64,000 nucleotides of DNA from Hirundichthys speculiger (GCA_018398805.1 JAGFBZ010001254.1:1364001-1428000), one strand, 5' to 3'; counted from the stretch's first letter, positions 24,433 through 36,875 are shown. Program-made: numbers and translations. The notes: a model not told the origin generated them from the sequence alone.

Positions 24433-25963
24433 CAACCATAGCTGCAAAAAAAAGTTAGGACGCTGTGTCAAACATAAATAAAAACCAAATACAATGGTTT
24501 GCAAATTTCATAAACCCATATTTTATTCCCGATAGGACATGTTGGCAAAAAGACATAAAGAACATATACAGTGGTACCTCTACTTATGAATATCTCTACA
24601 TACTAAATTGGGGGCCCTAAATTAGGGCATTTACATGGAAAACGTGTCTCTACTTACAAAATTTTCAGGTTACGAAACTACTTCCAGAACCAATTAATTT
24701 CGTATGTAGAGGTACCACTGTATAAGATGTTGAAACTGAGACATTTAACCATTTCATGGAAAATATCAGCCCATTTTGACTTTGATGGCAGCAAGACATC
24801 TCAAAATAGTTGTATTAGTTGTGTAGCATCCCTCTCCTCTTTGAACAACTGTCTGTAAACATCTGGGAAGGGTGGAGAGCAGTTGCCGGAGTTCTAGGAG
24901 AGGAATGTTGTCCCATTCTTGTCTGATGCAGGGTTGTAGCTGCTCAACAGTCCAGGGCCTCCACTGCCAGATTTTTGGTTTAATGATGCAGTAAAATGTT
25001 TTCTATCGCCTCCCCAGATGTGTAAGCTCCCCACGCCACAGCCACTAACGCAGCCTCATACCATCACAGATGCAGGCTTTTGAACTATCTGCTGATAACA
25101 AGCCAGGTGATCCCTCTCTTCTTTAATCTGCAGAACACTGTGTCCATGGTTTCCTAAAAGAATTTCAAATTTCAATTAATCTGACCACAGAGCAGTTTTC
25201 CATTTTGCCTCAGACCATTTTAGATGAGCTTCGGCCCAGAGAAGATAGAGGCGTTTCTGAATCATCTTCACATATGGCTTTTTCTTTGCACGATACAGTC
25301 TGAACTTGTATTTGTGGATTGCACCAACTGTGGAAAACTGTGCTCATAGACAGTGATTTTTGGAAGTGTTCCTGAGTTAATGCAATGATGTCCAGTCGAG
25401 GTTTTTAATGCACTGAGGGCCTGCAGATCATTCACATCCAGTTTCGACCGTCGGCCTTGTCCCCTGCATGCAGACACTCCTCCTGATTCGCTGACTCTAT
25501 TGGTGATTTTATGTACTATAGATGTTGAAGTCTTTGCAATTTTACCTTGAGGAACATTTTTCTGAAATTGTTCCACAATGTTTAGATGCAATTTGCAGCA
25601 GATTGGTGAACTTCTGCCCATCTTTGCATCTGAGAGGCTCTGTCTCTCTGAAATTCTCCTTTTATACTCAATCATGCTACTGAGCTGTTTCCAATTAGCC
25701 TAATTAGTTGTCAAATGTTCCTTTATTTGTTTTTGATTTACACCACTTACTTTTCCAGCCTGTTGTTGGACCTATTCCAACTCTTCTTGAGTCAATATGA
25801 GCTAATAATTTTCATGAAATGGTAAAATGTCTCAGTTTGAACATCTGATATGTTCTTTATGTTCTGTTGTGGATAAAATATGGTTTTATGAGATTTTTGA
25901 AGCATTTATTTCTGTTTTTATGCCTGTTTTACACAATGTACCAACTTTTTTTGGAATTGGGGT
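24433..25963 (-). mobile_element. Tc1/mariner transposon with decayed transposase
   Basis: About 1.5 kb with long terminal inverted repeats. The left end starts near CAACCATAGCTGCAAAAAAA and the complement of the right end reads AACCCCAATTCCAAAAAAAG; similarity continues inward for about 200 bp (AACATA...GATGTT...AAACTGAGACATTT). On the minus strand a decayed transposase runs from about 25618 (MGRSSPICCKLHLNIVEQ, helix-turn-helix region) through LLGNHGHSVLQIKEERDH and VQKPASVMV near 25080. At least two in-frame stops occur (in the LWSD-x-LKFE and MVxGC segments), and the region that should hold the second catalytic D is missing; only a short IENI-like remnant is left. It matches a common fish Tc1-like family by memory. 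A small MITE sits in its left inverted repeat. Confidence 0.85.
24569..24720. mobile_element. 152-bp mariner-type MITE nested in Tc1 element
   Basis: Begins CAGTGGTACCTCTACTTA and ends with the near-complement TATGTAGAGGTACCACTG, flanked on both sides by TA (24567-24568 and 24721-24722), the Tc1/mariner target duplication. It interrupts the left inverted repeat of the surrounding Tc1 element: the host sequence resumes at GATGTTGAAACTGAGAC, which matches the uninterrupted right arm. No coding capacity. Confidence 0.88.
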
Positions 25964-27364
25964 TAACAGCAGGGCCAGGTGCAACAATCATATTTTCCCT
26001 GACTTTCTCATGCTAACTTCCCACTGTGCCTCAATAGTAAATACAAACAGTAAATTTTTGACTCCAAAAAGGTCTTCGTGTCTGGTGCAAGGCTATCGTA
26101 AATACCTTCAAAGAGTTATAATTAAGGCAATGAGGCAGTTTGACTTGATCCTGCAAAGCAGGAAGCATTTTGTGTTTCCGGGTAGAAAGGCCCTTGTTTC
26201 TACTGAGGAAATACTGAGGAAATGGGGAGATTTGATTGATGACCAAACATCTATTGAACATACAAATAAGTAGGTATTAGAAATAATTAAAAAAAAAAAA
26301 TGTTGTTTTTTTGTTTTGTTTTGTATTTTTAAGGAAGATCTTTTACTGATCCCGTCTTATGACTGCCATGTTTGACAGTTATACAGAGGCCAAGCCTTGA
26401 ACTTGAATCAGCTATCATCATTACTGGGGTGTTTGCAAACTTGGCAGTCCCTAATGGTTCTAAATTAGCTCTTTACTGCAGCCATTCGATGGACTTGGCA
26501 TTAGTAGTGTGGTCAGTGGTACAGATTGATTGCTCGTCTTTAATTACAGGGCTGACTCACAGCTAACCCTGCTCTACTCACTTCTTTTTTTTTTTCCTCA
26601 GGACTAATAATGTAACCCCTTTTCAGCACTTTCACAGAGTCGCATTCTCTTGTTCGTGCACAGACACGGGCACTGTGGATATGCACTCCGGCAGACACCA
26701 GCTTTTGTAAGTATTTCAGTGATTACAGGTTATGCACAGATAAAAGTTAGGGGACTGCAGATCTGTCACGTCCTACGCTGTGCCTGTCTTTAGAGAGGCG
26801 AGTGTCTCAGCTAAAGAAAAATAGCTCTAAGATGCAGCCAGTTCATTACTTTAATCATTTAAAAGTACTTTAATAGGGTGACATGTTTGATCTGGCCTTT
26901 GAGTCAGTGGCTTTCTTGGATTATAGGAGTCATAATGGGTAAAAGATTCATGTGGACTTTTTCATCTGAGGGAGAAAGCCAAATGAGTCCATCACAACTT
27001 ACATAAACATATCCCAGTTGCTCAGTTAAATATGCTCCTTCAGTTCTTTTAAGGTAAAATGCTACAGGGTTCACTCATCTTAACAAGTGTTTCAATGTCC
27101 CACAATTCCTCAAAAGGGCACTTCTGTTTCAGAATGGTGACTTGATGTTGCAGATGGAAGTTCTTGGACTATAATGCAGAGTTTTAAGCTTTCAGGGTGC
27201 TCTTTTTTTTTATTTTTTAAATCAGTTGCCAGTTTGGGTATGAAACGCTGCCACCCTACTACTTTTAAGATTAAACGTACACTTGTTAAACACATTTGTT
27301 TATACATTTTAATTTTTTGTGTATTTAACCCTTTTTTGCTATTAATATCTATTACAATATTATA

Positions 27365-28191
27365 TATAAAGTAGAGCTGTCAGTCGATTTAATTTTTTAA
27401 TGGCGATTAATCGCAAGATTTTCATAGTTAACTCGCGATTAATTGCACAATAATCACAGTTTTTTAATGTTCTGTTTATACATCTATCCATCCATCATCT
27501 ATATCCATTTTGTCCTGTACAGGGTCATGGGTTTCTGCTTTATGTTTTTTTAAGCCTTTAGTTTGAAAACCGGAAGTCCACCAATGCTGCTGTACTTTTT
27601 GGGGGCTTAATTCATCAGCTTCTTTGTGTATTTTGTCAGAGCTGCTGCTTGACCGCAGTAATTTGCTGATGGTCTCTAAGCTGAACGACGGCAGCGAGGT
27701 GCTCAGAAGGACATTCAGCGCTGTTCCTTGGAGTTTTTGCCAAACTCACTGAGCTTGGAGGGTTGATGACACTTGTGAAATGTCTGGCATACTTATATCT
27801 ACAAAATGATACAAACCTGGATGAAATCGGTGCCATTTTCATGACACTATTAAAGTTTAAAGAGAAAGAAAACAAGCGAATGTTGGATGTGAAACTAACT
27901 TTACCGCGCCCTGCGGTTGTAACTTTATTCACAGCGACAGTAAATACAAATAAGCTTTTTCTTCTCAACAGAACCATCTGGCAGCACCTTAAGGCTAAAG
28001 TTGCCGTTCAAAAGACCCTTTTCTGTTGCCATGTCTGTCCCACACGTTGACTGTTAATACACTTATTGGCCGAGGGTCATATTTACAGAAATATGTGTGC
28101 GTTAATATCGCGTTAAAAAATAGTGGCGTGAAACAGCATTTGCGTTAATTCATTATTAACGCTGTTAACTTTGAAAGCCTTAATATAAAGT
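27365..28191. mobile_element. hAT-like non-autonomous element with GATTAATCGC-type ends
   Basis: Starts AGAGCTGTCAGTCGATT followed by GGCGATTAATCGC motifs and ends with GCGTTAA...AACTTTGAAAGCCTT, an imperfect inverted pair. The sequence ATATAAAGT occurs immediately left (27364-27372) and just right (28183-28191), consistent with an 8-bp hAT duplication TATAAAGT. It resembles the very common fish repeat with regularly spaced TTAATCGC/GCGTTAA motifs. A (ATCC)n scrap occurs inside at 27482-27497. No transposase frame recognised. Confidence 0.75.
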
Positions 28192-30819
28192 GCTTAAAGT
28201 GTTGATTTTCATATTGGTCTATTTCCACAGCCAGCCAGTTGTCCTCTAACTAGAAGGTCACCTCCAGTCCGAGTCCCATACCATGTCACATGCCTCTTGG
28301 GCAGGGCCCCCGCCCTCATTGCAAAAACCCAGCCACTAAGGGTCTCAAGCCAGTGTTCTCATAGTGAACCCCCAAGACAGGATAAATGGGTTGGGTTGCA
28401 CTTGTGTTTCAAATGTGCTACACAAAGAAAGCTGAGCTGAGCTATAGACTAATATTTTTTTCCGATTCCAAGACTGTGAGGCAGTTACTAAGCATAAACC
28501 CTGACTTTGAATCAAAAAAAGAAAGAAAAAAAGGAGAGAGTGATGTCAGAAAGCGTGGAATTCAGTGTAATCATTTACTTTTAGTGCAAAATCAAAGATA
28601 TCCATAAATGAGACCAGGCATATTGATGTCTAATTAACTCAACAGAGCAAGACAGTAAGTTAGTCACCTCCAAGAGGGGTCTGAATAAACCCTGCGGGTC
28701 ATAAAACTGCCTTTTGCCCTGTGATACATGAATTCTCCAAACACCAGTCATAAAATTCTCCACCACAAAACATAAAACTGAAATTTATGTGAGGAAGCTG
28801 ATTATGTGCAATATAGCTGGCTGAAAAGTCTCCTTCAGATTGGCGCAGCGGATGGTCAACCTGCTGCGCTCTCTGGGCCAAAGCAGAATTAAGGGGACCT
28901 TCTCCAAAGCAGCCGAATCTTGAGAGCACCTGGAGTGTGAGTGCAGGAGGAAAAGCAACTTGGAACCAAATGAATGAGCCAAGGCTCCTCACAAGGGGGG
29001 GGGATATTGTCGGGGAGGGGAAGGCAACCTGGCAACATGTAGCTGCGGTGGCACTGCGCTTCAGTAGACGTGTCCTGTGAAACAATGTGCCTGTCTATTT
29101 CAGAAGAACGCTCGCATGCGCTGCCTGTCACCCCACGGCGACCGCTTGCCAACTTTCCGATGGATGAATCAGGGAAGATAAAAAAAAAAAGAGAAGAAAG
29201 TAAAAAAGAATACCCGACACAGGTGGATACGTGCCGCACACGGGGCTCACTGGCCCAAATCACAGGCCCTCTTTGAAAGCTGTCATTGAACATCTGTTTG
29301 AAAGCCAGTGAATATTCAGCCACATGTGTGCAAATGGATAGACACCCACACACAACACAGGAGGAAGTGAATGAGGAAATAAACGAAACGGAAAGTGAGA
29401 GAAGAACAAATTCAGAAAGAATGACAGATGACAATCAAAAACAATAAGGCAGGACAAAAATATATATCCATAAAAGAAGAAGACCAGTTTGCAATACAGT
29501 GCACACAGCCACATCACGTCTGGATGGGAGTGATGTGGAATTATGGAGGAAGAAGTAAGTAAAAGAAAGACAGAAGAAGTCAGCAAATGGAAACAAATGA
29601 AAAACAAAAGACAAAATGATGAAAAAAACTCAGCCATGCACGACATTTTAATAAATACAGTATGAAAACACATAGTAAGCTTTTGGTCGCATTGGTGCCG
29701 GGATGTCTATGAACAGCGGCGTTTAAAATGGGGGGAAGGAAGGATAAAGATGAAATGAGGAGAGAGGGAGATGCCAGAGCTGTCAGAGTCATGCAGCACT
29801 CTCTTCGTCACGGCGTGGCCATGTGTAGCCCCAGAAGCTTCTCTGGAACTGGGTCTGCATGTGTGCGCTTGAGAGTGAGGAAGCTGCATCTTTGCTTTCC
29901 AGCTATAGAAATACAGTTAAAAAAAAAAAACTGTAACTTGCCCTTTCATTTTGTGTGTTAATTTTTAATTTTGTGTATATAGTGTATTATTGCCATTCGC
30001 TAGTTTGCTAAAAGCTGTTACGGAGACTGAAGCAGTTCTATTGGCTGTTGCTTGAATTCGAATCAGCTCAACACCTGCACGCAGCTGGGGACCTTGTTTT
30101 ACAGAGCACGGGATTGCATTCACGTCAGCTCTCCTCCTTCACAAGAAATGCAGAGCGAGAAAAAAAAAACATATCCTACATGCAATCTGTCAGCCATAAT
30201 CATGCATCTGTTCACAGCCTCTCTGATATCACAGATGTAGTTATCATCCCATCTCGTATTGCAGACAAAATGGCAGAATAGGCAACGCAATATAAGCGTA
30301 ACAGTCAGACAGAATGACTGCCATTTAAGACACCTTATCTCTACTTATACTACTGAGATGCTTGGCTACATTTTAAATCAACTTTTGCAAAGACAGAAAT
30401 CAGTTACTTCACACAGGAGGCTGTGGAATTTAATAAGAGTTTCTGAAAATGGCACTCACACTCATTTTCAACAGCATCACACTGGAGGAGCGATACGGAT
30501 ACGGCTGATTTATATTACCTGAAATAATGAAATAAGAATGATTCCTTTCTCTTTTTCCTTTTCAGTCATTTTTTTTAGGCTCTTGTGTATTTCCACTCTT
30601 TACCTGAACACCACAATTTTCAGAATAATAACATGTTTTTGTAAGTCAATATGCGTGTATTATCATTACCGCTTTAAAGAAATATGCTCATGGTTTACGA
30701 GTTTCTGTCTTTGTTCTCTCCCTTTCAACTTCTGTTCTTGTTTTACAGTTGTGTTTTCAAGGTTTTTCTTTCTTCCTTTTTCTGGGCTTTCTAGAGTGGC
30801 TTTAATACTCTTTAGTTGT

Positions 30820-31200
30820 CCACTTTTGAAGCCCCTGTTCTTTGTTTAGGCTCGTTTTCTACGTGCTTTATCTCCTGTTGAGTGTGTTAGCTATTTGCTT
30901 CATGCCCTGTTTTATTTTGAAAGTGTTATTCCTTGTGTATGAGTTCTTATTTGATTGCCTTTGTTGGCATCTCTCTGTCCTGATTGCCAACACTTGTGTC
31001 ATGTTAGCCTTTATATGCTTGTCTATATTTATTTGAATTCTTTGTCACTGTCTTTCTTGCTAGTCCATTGTCATTTTACTGTCTTTCTACCTTCTTGTAA
31101 TCCTCAGCTATGCTTTATTGTTTTTTTGTCCACTTTCTCCCTGCAGCTGTTGATTTTATTCATGCCACAATACAGTGTTTTTGTTTTGTCTTTTTTAATA
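30820..31200 (-). repeat. Decayed copy of a dispersed repeat, reverse orientation
   Basis: The complement of CCTGTTTTATTTTGAAAGTG resembles CTTCAAAGTAAAACAGG at 7273-7289, and T/C-rich words such as TTGCTAGTCCATTGTCATTT and TGTCTTTCTACC resemble the same family. Similarity is patchy; bounds and assignment are tentative. Confidence 0.35.
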
Positions 31201-33080
31201 AAAAGGGATAGTAATTCTTGCCTTTAAGTAGTTATAGTCCAGTTCTGCATTTGGGTTTACTACTCCATCACTTAAAACATCTGTAGCCTCCAAAAAACTG
31301 CTACATTTGTGGACAAAAAAAAAAAAAAAAAACGCTTCTGCCCTCTTTCAGCATGTAACTTTAAAATTCCTCAGTGGCTTTTGTTCTTTCTCCCTTTTAC
31401 CCTGCCCTCTAAGTTCACTTCCATTACTAAAAAGATGGCAGTATGATCCTTGAGAAATAATGAATTCAGACTTATCCACAGAAATGGCTGATTCAGCTTT
31501 GTCAGTTTGAAGCAACAATAACAAAAGATACCCTTGGGCTTTTGTGTACATGAATACTGTTCCTAAAGCATGGGTCCAAAACATTAACAATCCAGGGAAG
31601 GGGAAACAAATATCTTGTACACAATGGTTCGTTTAAATGGCATGCTATCAGTTATGTTTGTCAGACGACCAGCGTTGTATTGTGTTTGTGAATGCTTTTC
31701 ATTTTCACAGATCTTCTGGAAGGTCTCTGAGTTTCTTTCCCCGCAGCAATTGCACACAAATCTCATTTTAATTATTGAAGGAGCCATAGTGTACAGTATG
31801 GTTCATTCAGTTTGAGTCAAATGTATATCAAACAAACTACTGGAAAAAAAAAAGGATATCAGATGAAAGCAATTAGAAGCCATCTTTTCTTATCATTGTC
31901 ACATTCATATATAAACATTTAGAGAACTGCACATCTACCAGTCCAGTTCCCAGACTAAACATTTCAAAAGGATGCTGATCTTGGCTTTTTGTACACATGT
32001 TTCTTATGCTTTTCATCTAAAATATATGGTGCTCATTTCTTCCAAAGAATTGTGAATACTGATTTTTCTGTTGTGTGAAGGTCCACAACCAGATGCCTCA
32101 GAGCCCTGAGATGCTTATACTCATTTTGTAATGTTTCCTTTTTTGCAAAATAGTGCCTTACGTGACATTTTTGAAAGTAAACCTGTACTGTTGCCCCTTG
32201 CAAAGGTTCCCCTCCACCGTAATCCCTTAACCAGATGGTTATATCAAATATTGATGAGTGATGTTTACTGAGGTGCTATCTGAGCATCAGAGATCATGAG
32301 TGTCCAGCTCTGGTTTGCACCCTTTATTCACTAAAACTGCTCCTGATTCAATGACTCAATTAATGATATCATTCAATGTAGAGGTAGAAATATGGAAATC
32401 AGTTAGAAGCTTTCTGTCTTTCTTTCTCAGTATTATTTTTCGTAAAATTAGTTAACAAAATAGAGATGATCTGATACAGTCTCTGTACTAAAATATTGTA
32501 CACCACCTGTTTGAAATAAAATCCTTATCAATTTTGTTCTTTTTAACCTCAAGTATGTGTTTTTAATTTTCTGAAATTAAATCAAAATAAAAATAAATGC
32601 AAATGTATGATGAAATATGATAAGACTTCATGTGTAATACAGAAGACCTTCATTCTTCTTGGAGATTTGGAGATGCTTCAACATGTTAAGTTCACTGTCT
32701 GCTTAGTTCCTGGAGCTTCTTTATAAAGGAACATTAATGTTGACATTGTCAGTGTTATTCATCTCACTTCTCTTCCTCTTTGACGACTGGCTGAAGTGGA
32801 TGAAGGTGAAACAGAAGCTTCTGCTGCGTTTTCTTGGAAATATGCAGATCATTGTGATAACAAGAAGAATAAAAAAAACGATGCATTTTTCTATTCTTCC
32901 AGCAGGGATGTGAGTAAATATTTGTGTTATGTTATTTCCAAGCTTATCAAAGTCAGGGGGAGAGAGGTTCCTCTGATATGGCACATGGACGACTTTGGGT
33001 TCATATTGAGTTATGAAAGATGGAGGCGAGAGTTTTGCTGTAGATTTATTTTGCTGTCAGTTCAGAGAAAGAGAGGCTGG

Positions 33081-33082
<2 letters not shown>

Positions 33083-33151
<69 letters not shown>
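33083..33151. repeat. Compound microsatellite (TA)n(TG)n
   Basis: About 20 TA units followed directly by about 15 TG units. ORFs through it are repeat translations. Confidence 0.97.
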
Positions 33152-33154
<3 letters not shown>

Positions 33155-33485
33155 GTGAGACTGTGGATTTGTTGACATGTCTATGTTGTATGGGTGTATA
33201 TGTCTGTGTGTGTGTGCAAGCCGTAGGTGTGAGTGTTTATGGAGCTAAACACACCGTCACCGTTGGTAAGTAATTGACGGTTTGGCGTTTGCTGTGGCGC
33301 ACACCTTGCATATATTCCCTCCATTACACTGTGTGTACGTCAGCCTGCCGTTCTTCTTGGCAGTGCATTCAAAAGTCATCTAACTTGGCAGAGGAATTAA
33401 ACAAGCACCCTCTATTCTGGGTTTTGTGGAGGAATGATAAACTCTCCCACCCTCAATAAGCCAAATAGGTTAAAGAGGCTTTCCC

Positions 33486-33500
33486 TTTCTTACTGCTGTT

Positions 33501-33541
<41 letters not shown>

Positions 33542-33556
33542 GACAGCAGTAAGAAA
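33486..33556. repeat. 14-bp perfect inverted repeat around a T36 run
   Basis: TTTCTTACTGCTGT (33486-33499) and its exact complement ACAGCAGTAAGAAA (33543-33556) flank a 36-base T run (33503-33538). Could fold as a long hairpin or mark a decayed MITE; no flanking duplication identified. Confidence 0.85.
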
Positions 33557-33744
33557 AAAAATATGCCAACCCTTTGGAATTAACAAGTTTTTTTTGTGTC
33601 CATTTCCTATAAAACGTGATGTGACTCATTTGAATCACGATAGCAGACAAACACAAAGTGATTATTGATGACACCACATAGTTAAAATTCCTTTTGTCTT
33701 TACTGAGTTCACCTATTAAAAATTCACATTGGATGAAAAAGTAA

Positions 33745-34725
33745 AAGAACTCGAACCAGCCTTTGGCAGTAATGACTTCAAGCTTTCAAGCTCTGGCTCA
33801 TATCTGTGCAACACTCAGGAGGAAATTTGGACCATTCATCTTCACAGAACTGCCTCGACCCAGACACATTTGTGGGATCGGGTCTAGGATCTGGTCTGGT
33901 GTGAATGACTCTCTGGAGGTAATTTCACAGGGCCTTGAAGCTGTTACAGTCTGGACTCTGCAAAAGATGGATTTTCTTTTTCATCCATCCATCCATCCAT
34001 TAGCTCCTGCTTGGTCTGGAGTCGGGTCGCGGGGGCAGCAGCTTCAGCAGAGAGGCCCAGACCTCCCTCCCCCCCCGGCTGCTTCCACCAGCTCCTCTGA
34101 GAGAACCCCAAGGCGCTCCCAGGCCCGCTGAGGGATATAACCTCTCCAGCGGGTCCTGGGTCTGCCCCGTGGTCTTCTCCCAGTTGGACATGCCCGGAAC
34201 ACCTCTCCAGCAAGGCATCCGGGGGGCATCCTAGCCAGATGCCCGAACCACCTCAACTGGCTCCTCTCGATGTGAAGGAGCAGCGGCTCTACTCTGAGTC
34301 TCTCCCAAATGACCGAACTTCTCACCCAATCTCTAAGGGAGAGTCCAGCCACCCTGCGGATAAAACTCATTTCCGCCGCTTGTATCCACTGCTTGTATCC
34401 GCGATTTTCTTTTTCTGAATCCATTTTGCAGTGGATTTTCTTTGACACTTAGGCTCATTGTCATGCTGTATTGTGCAACTTCAACAAAGTTTAGCTGGTG
34501 GACAGCCACTCTGGCATCATCCTGCAGGGTATTTTGGTAAAAATGGGAGTGGTCCAAACCCTGAGATAATGAAATCATGAACCTCCTTCCACCATACTTC
34601 ACCATCTTTGACAAAGCTTTGCTTTTTATAAGCTGTGCCTCATTTGGTACCATACGTACAATGATCCATGTAAAAGTAATATTCTTCCTGAATAATCCAA
34701 CTTTTGTTTCATCAGTACACAAAAC
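33745..34725 (-). pseudogene. Tc1-like transposase remnant split by a LINE
   Basis: Two blocks on the minus strand belong to one Tc1-like transposase. The first (34725 to about 34416) shows VLCTDETKVGLF with the first catalytic D, VKYGGRRFMI, and in another frame HDNEPKCQRKSTAKWIQKK, the usual second-D block. The second (33969 to about 33745) continues QSPDCNSFKAL, where the family motif QSPDLNPIE has its catalytic E; here the codon is AAG (K). Further frameshifts and a stop after KAL confirm it is dead. The N-terminal half and both inverted repeats were not found. A LINE fragment with a 13-bp duplication separates the blocks. Confidence 0.85.
33983..34402 (-). mobile_element. 5'-truncated LINE (ORF2 C-terminus) with (ATGG)n tail
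   Basis: Minus-strand reading from about 34388 gives WIQAAEMSFIRRVAGLSLRD, then EPLLLHIERSQLRWFGHLAR, ACPTGRRPRGRPRTRW and, after a frameshift at the C-run near 34070, VWASLLKLLPPRPDSR to a stop at 34000-34002. This is the widespread fish non-LTR ORF2 C-terminus. A short (ATGG)n tail follows directly. The 13-bp sequence GATTTTCTTTTTC flanks it at 33970-33982 and 34403-34415, a clear target-site duplication. A 9-bp GATACAAGC is duplicated at the 5' junction. Confidence 0.9.
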
Positions 34726-36699
34726 TTTTTTTAGTTTTGTTTTTTTTATTTTATTTTGAGAGCAGCACATTCCTATATATTCCATGTTGAACACCGAACC
34801 AGCTCAGTGGCTGGGACGCTCATGAACCGCTCACCAGACGCAGTGATGTGTTCAAACCTTTAGCTGCTGCTTGTGCATTCTTCTTTTTTTTTTTTTTTTT
34901 TTTACCTCCAACCCTACATAGCTTGGTCTCTGCTGACTTTACACCTATGGAAATTTCCTTTTAGTGAGGTTCATATCAGCAGATGCTTCTAATGAACAGC
35001 AAACTTGAAATGTTAGTATCCTCCATAGTATACTCCAGCATTGTCGCCGTTTGATGGGTGTGCTTAGTAGAGTACAGAAAATATTTGGTGTTTAATCAGC
35101 TTGATTATTGCGTCTGATCCCATTTTATAGAAAATTAATGCAGAATACCAGATAATTTAAAGAGTTAATATACTTTTTTCTTGGTTAAACATCTGTAAAT
35201 ATTGTTGGGCTATCTGGAGGAAACAACACAAGTAATGTTTTTTTTTGTTTTGAAGTACTGCCGAGTAAAAAAAGGGGAAATAATCTACCATGGGAATTAT
35301 TCATGAACAAATACAGACAGCTGTTTCAACTGTTCACTCCTACATGTACATTTTTCTACATGAAATAAGAATTTCTATGATGAAAATATCAAGGACATTT
35401 TATATAGAGTAAAAGAACGATCCATGAAAGATCAGAAAGAAAAGCCTAAATGCCGTTAGGTGAAGGTAGCTGAGCAGCTGAATTGATTAAATCAATCAGC
35501 GGTGACTTTGTATAATACACACTCGCACTGAATTCTCTTTAAGTCTCTTTCATTTTTTGCATTTGGCATTCACAGATTGGATGAAAAAAAAAAAAAGATC
35601 TGAATTTGCAGTGGAAAGAAATAAGTTAGCTCTCAGTGGAAGCTTTCATAACAATTCACTTAAATTCATTTGCAGGGGGCTGGCAAATGGATGTAAGTTA
35701 TGCTGGCAGTTTGTCTTCCCCTTGCCCTCTTCTTCATCTCTGCTTCCTGCTCTCCTAGAAATCGTTAGCTCACTTTTAATTAGGCTGGATCAATAGGGCG
35801 GTCCAGTCGCTGGTCGTGAGGACTGCGTGGCAGACACCCCGCTCTCTTTATCCATCCTTTACTCGCACACTCCTTTTGTTTCTGTCACAGACTTTGGCTG
35901 CATCCTCAGCAGCCACAAAGCGAGAGAATCCACGGCAGGAAGCTTGAAGGGGCCGAGAAAGAAAGCCCAGCCACAGGTTGGAAGGTTGCTACCCAGTAAG
36001 GTAGAAACGCGACACACAAAGATAACCCGCTGAAGTTTAATTAAGAGCCTGTAACCTCTCAAGCTCGCAGTATTATTGAAAATGGAAGCTACATGCAGAG
36101 AGAAGAAATTAAAATGCAAATGTTCATACTGACACTAATTGTCTACCAAATGTTATCGCAGATTTGATTCTTTTGTGATGATTTACATAAAATTATCTGT
36201 TGTTATCAGCATTCAGTATGGATATTTCATCATGCTTTAGATAAGAACACAGACAAATATCTGTGTGCATGTGCACCAACGAATCTATTTACTCTGTATT
36301 TGGAAAGCGAGCAAGTTCACGAGCCGAAGGCTTTCATTGCTGTAATGCACCAGTTTTGTTTGGTCTCCTTGATCCAGGATCGTGCATCTGTCCAAACTGA
36401 TGATCTGGAGAGAATTTAATATTGTTGTTTTTTTTTTTTCGTCTTTTTCTATTTATCACCTGGACGTTGTTTGTGGTGTTATATCCAGAACGACACAGAA
36501 AAAGTTTGCTCTGATAATAAAACAGCAAAATACTGCACAATAGCTAAGTCAGTGGTGATAGATATGTTCCTGGGATGTGTTACTGGGGCTATTAAATCCA
36601 CAGAGACACAAACAACCAAAAAGATGGAGCAGTATTGTGGGGGTTGGCCCAACCACATTTGTGTTGTGTGATACCTGTGCATGTGTCTTTCTGACTTAC

Positions 36700-36849
36700 C
36701 CAGTACAGTGAGTCGGGCAGGACGGGACCTCATGGCAGCCTGGACAGCCTGGCACTCAAACACGGCGTCATCCATCAGCTCGACACGCTGGATTCGCAAA
36801 TGATGCTCCCCTGAACCGTGGTCACCAATCACTGTGTAACGCGGATAGC
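36700..36849 (-). CDS. kirrel3: kirrel3 coding exon: second half of Ig domain 1
   Basis: A 150-nt minus-strand exon between acceptor CACTGCAG and donor G|GTAAGT. It completes Ig domain 1: [18 protein letters not shown], then the DDAVFEC motif with the second Ig cysteine, then [17 protein letters not shown]. The D-D-A-V-x-x-C pattern is the usual strand-F signature of an Ig fold, and the [14 protein letters not shown] block is nearly identical to mammalian KIRREL3 as remembered. The exon starts with the last two bases of a glycine codon and ends with the first base of a valine codon completed by TT of the next exon (V-P-P-D-D-P). Domain 1 is the homophilic-binding domain in this family. A piggyBac-like element starts 30 bp upstream of the exon's first base, and the intervening polypyrimidine tract is weak. 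Confidence 0.95.
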
Positions 36850-36875
36850 CTGCAGTGCAAACATATTTGTTCATT

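Larger units (their letters stand above)
18981..36699 (-). other. kirrel3: kirrel3 intron between Ig1 and Ig2 exons (17.7 kb)
   Basis: Bounded by donor GTAAGT at 36699 and acceptor TGTAG at 18981-18982. The most transposon-rich interval in the window: an interspersed repeat copy (19864-20231), a Tc1 element with nested MITE (24433-25963), an hAT-like element (27373-28183), a degenerate repeat (about 30820-31200), a (TA)n(TG)n tract, a hairpin around a T36 run, and a Tc1 remnant split by a LINE (33745-34725). The stretches 20300-24400, 26300-27350, 28200-30800 and 34900-36690 hold no feature I can support. Confidence 0.8.

Noticed and set aside
25827..26273. 148-codon plus-strand ORF
   Set aside because: It crosses the end of the Tc1 element into unrelated intron sequence and has no recognisable motif or splice context.
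28889..29434. 181-codon minus-strand ORF with hydrophobic N-terminus (FVLLSLSVSFISSF)
   Set aside because: Hydrophobicity comes from purine-rich plus-strand sequence; it lies inside an intron between Ig1 and Ig2 exons, so it cannot be the kirrel3 signal exon, and no family similarity was seen.
33960..34448. 134-codon minus-strand ORF as a host gene
   Set aside because: It reads from Tc1 remnant into a truncated LINE ORF2 and is explained by the two mobile elements.
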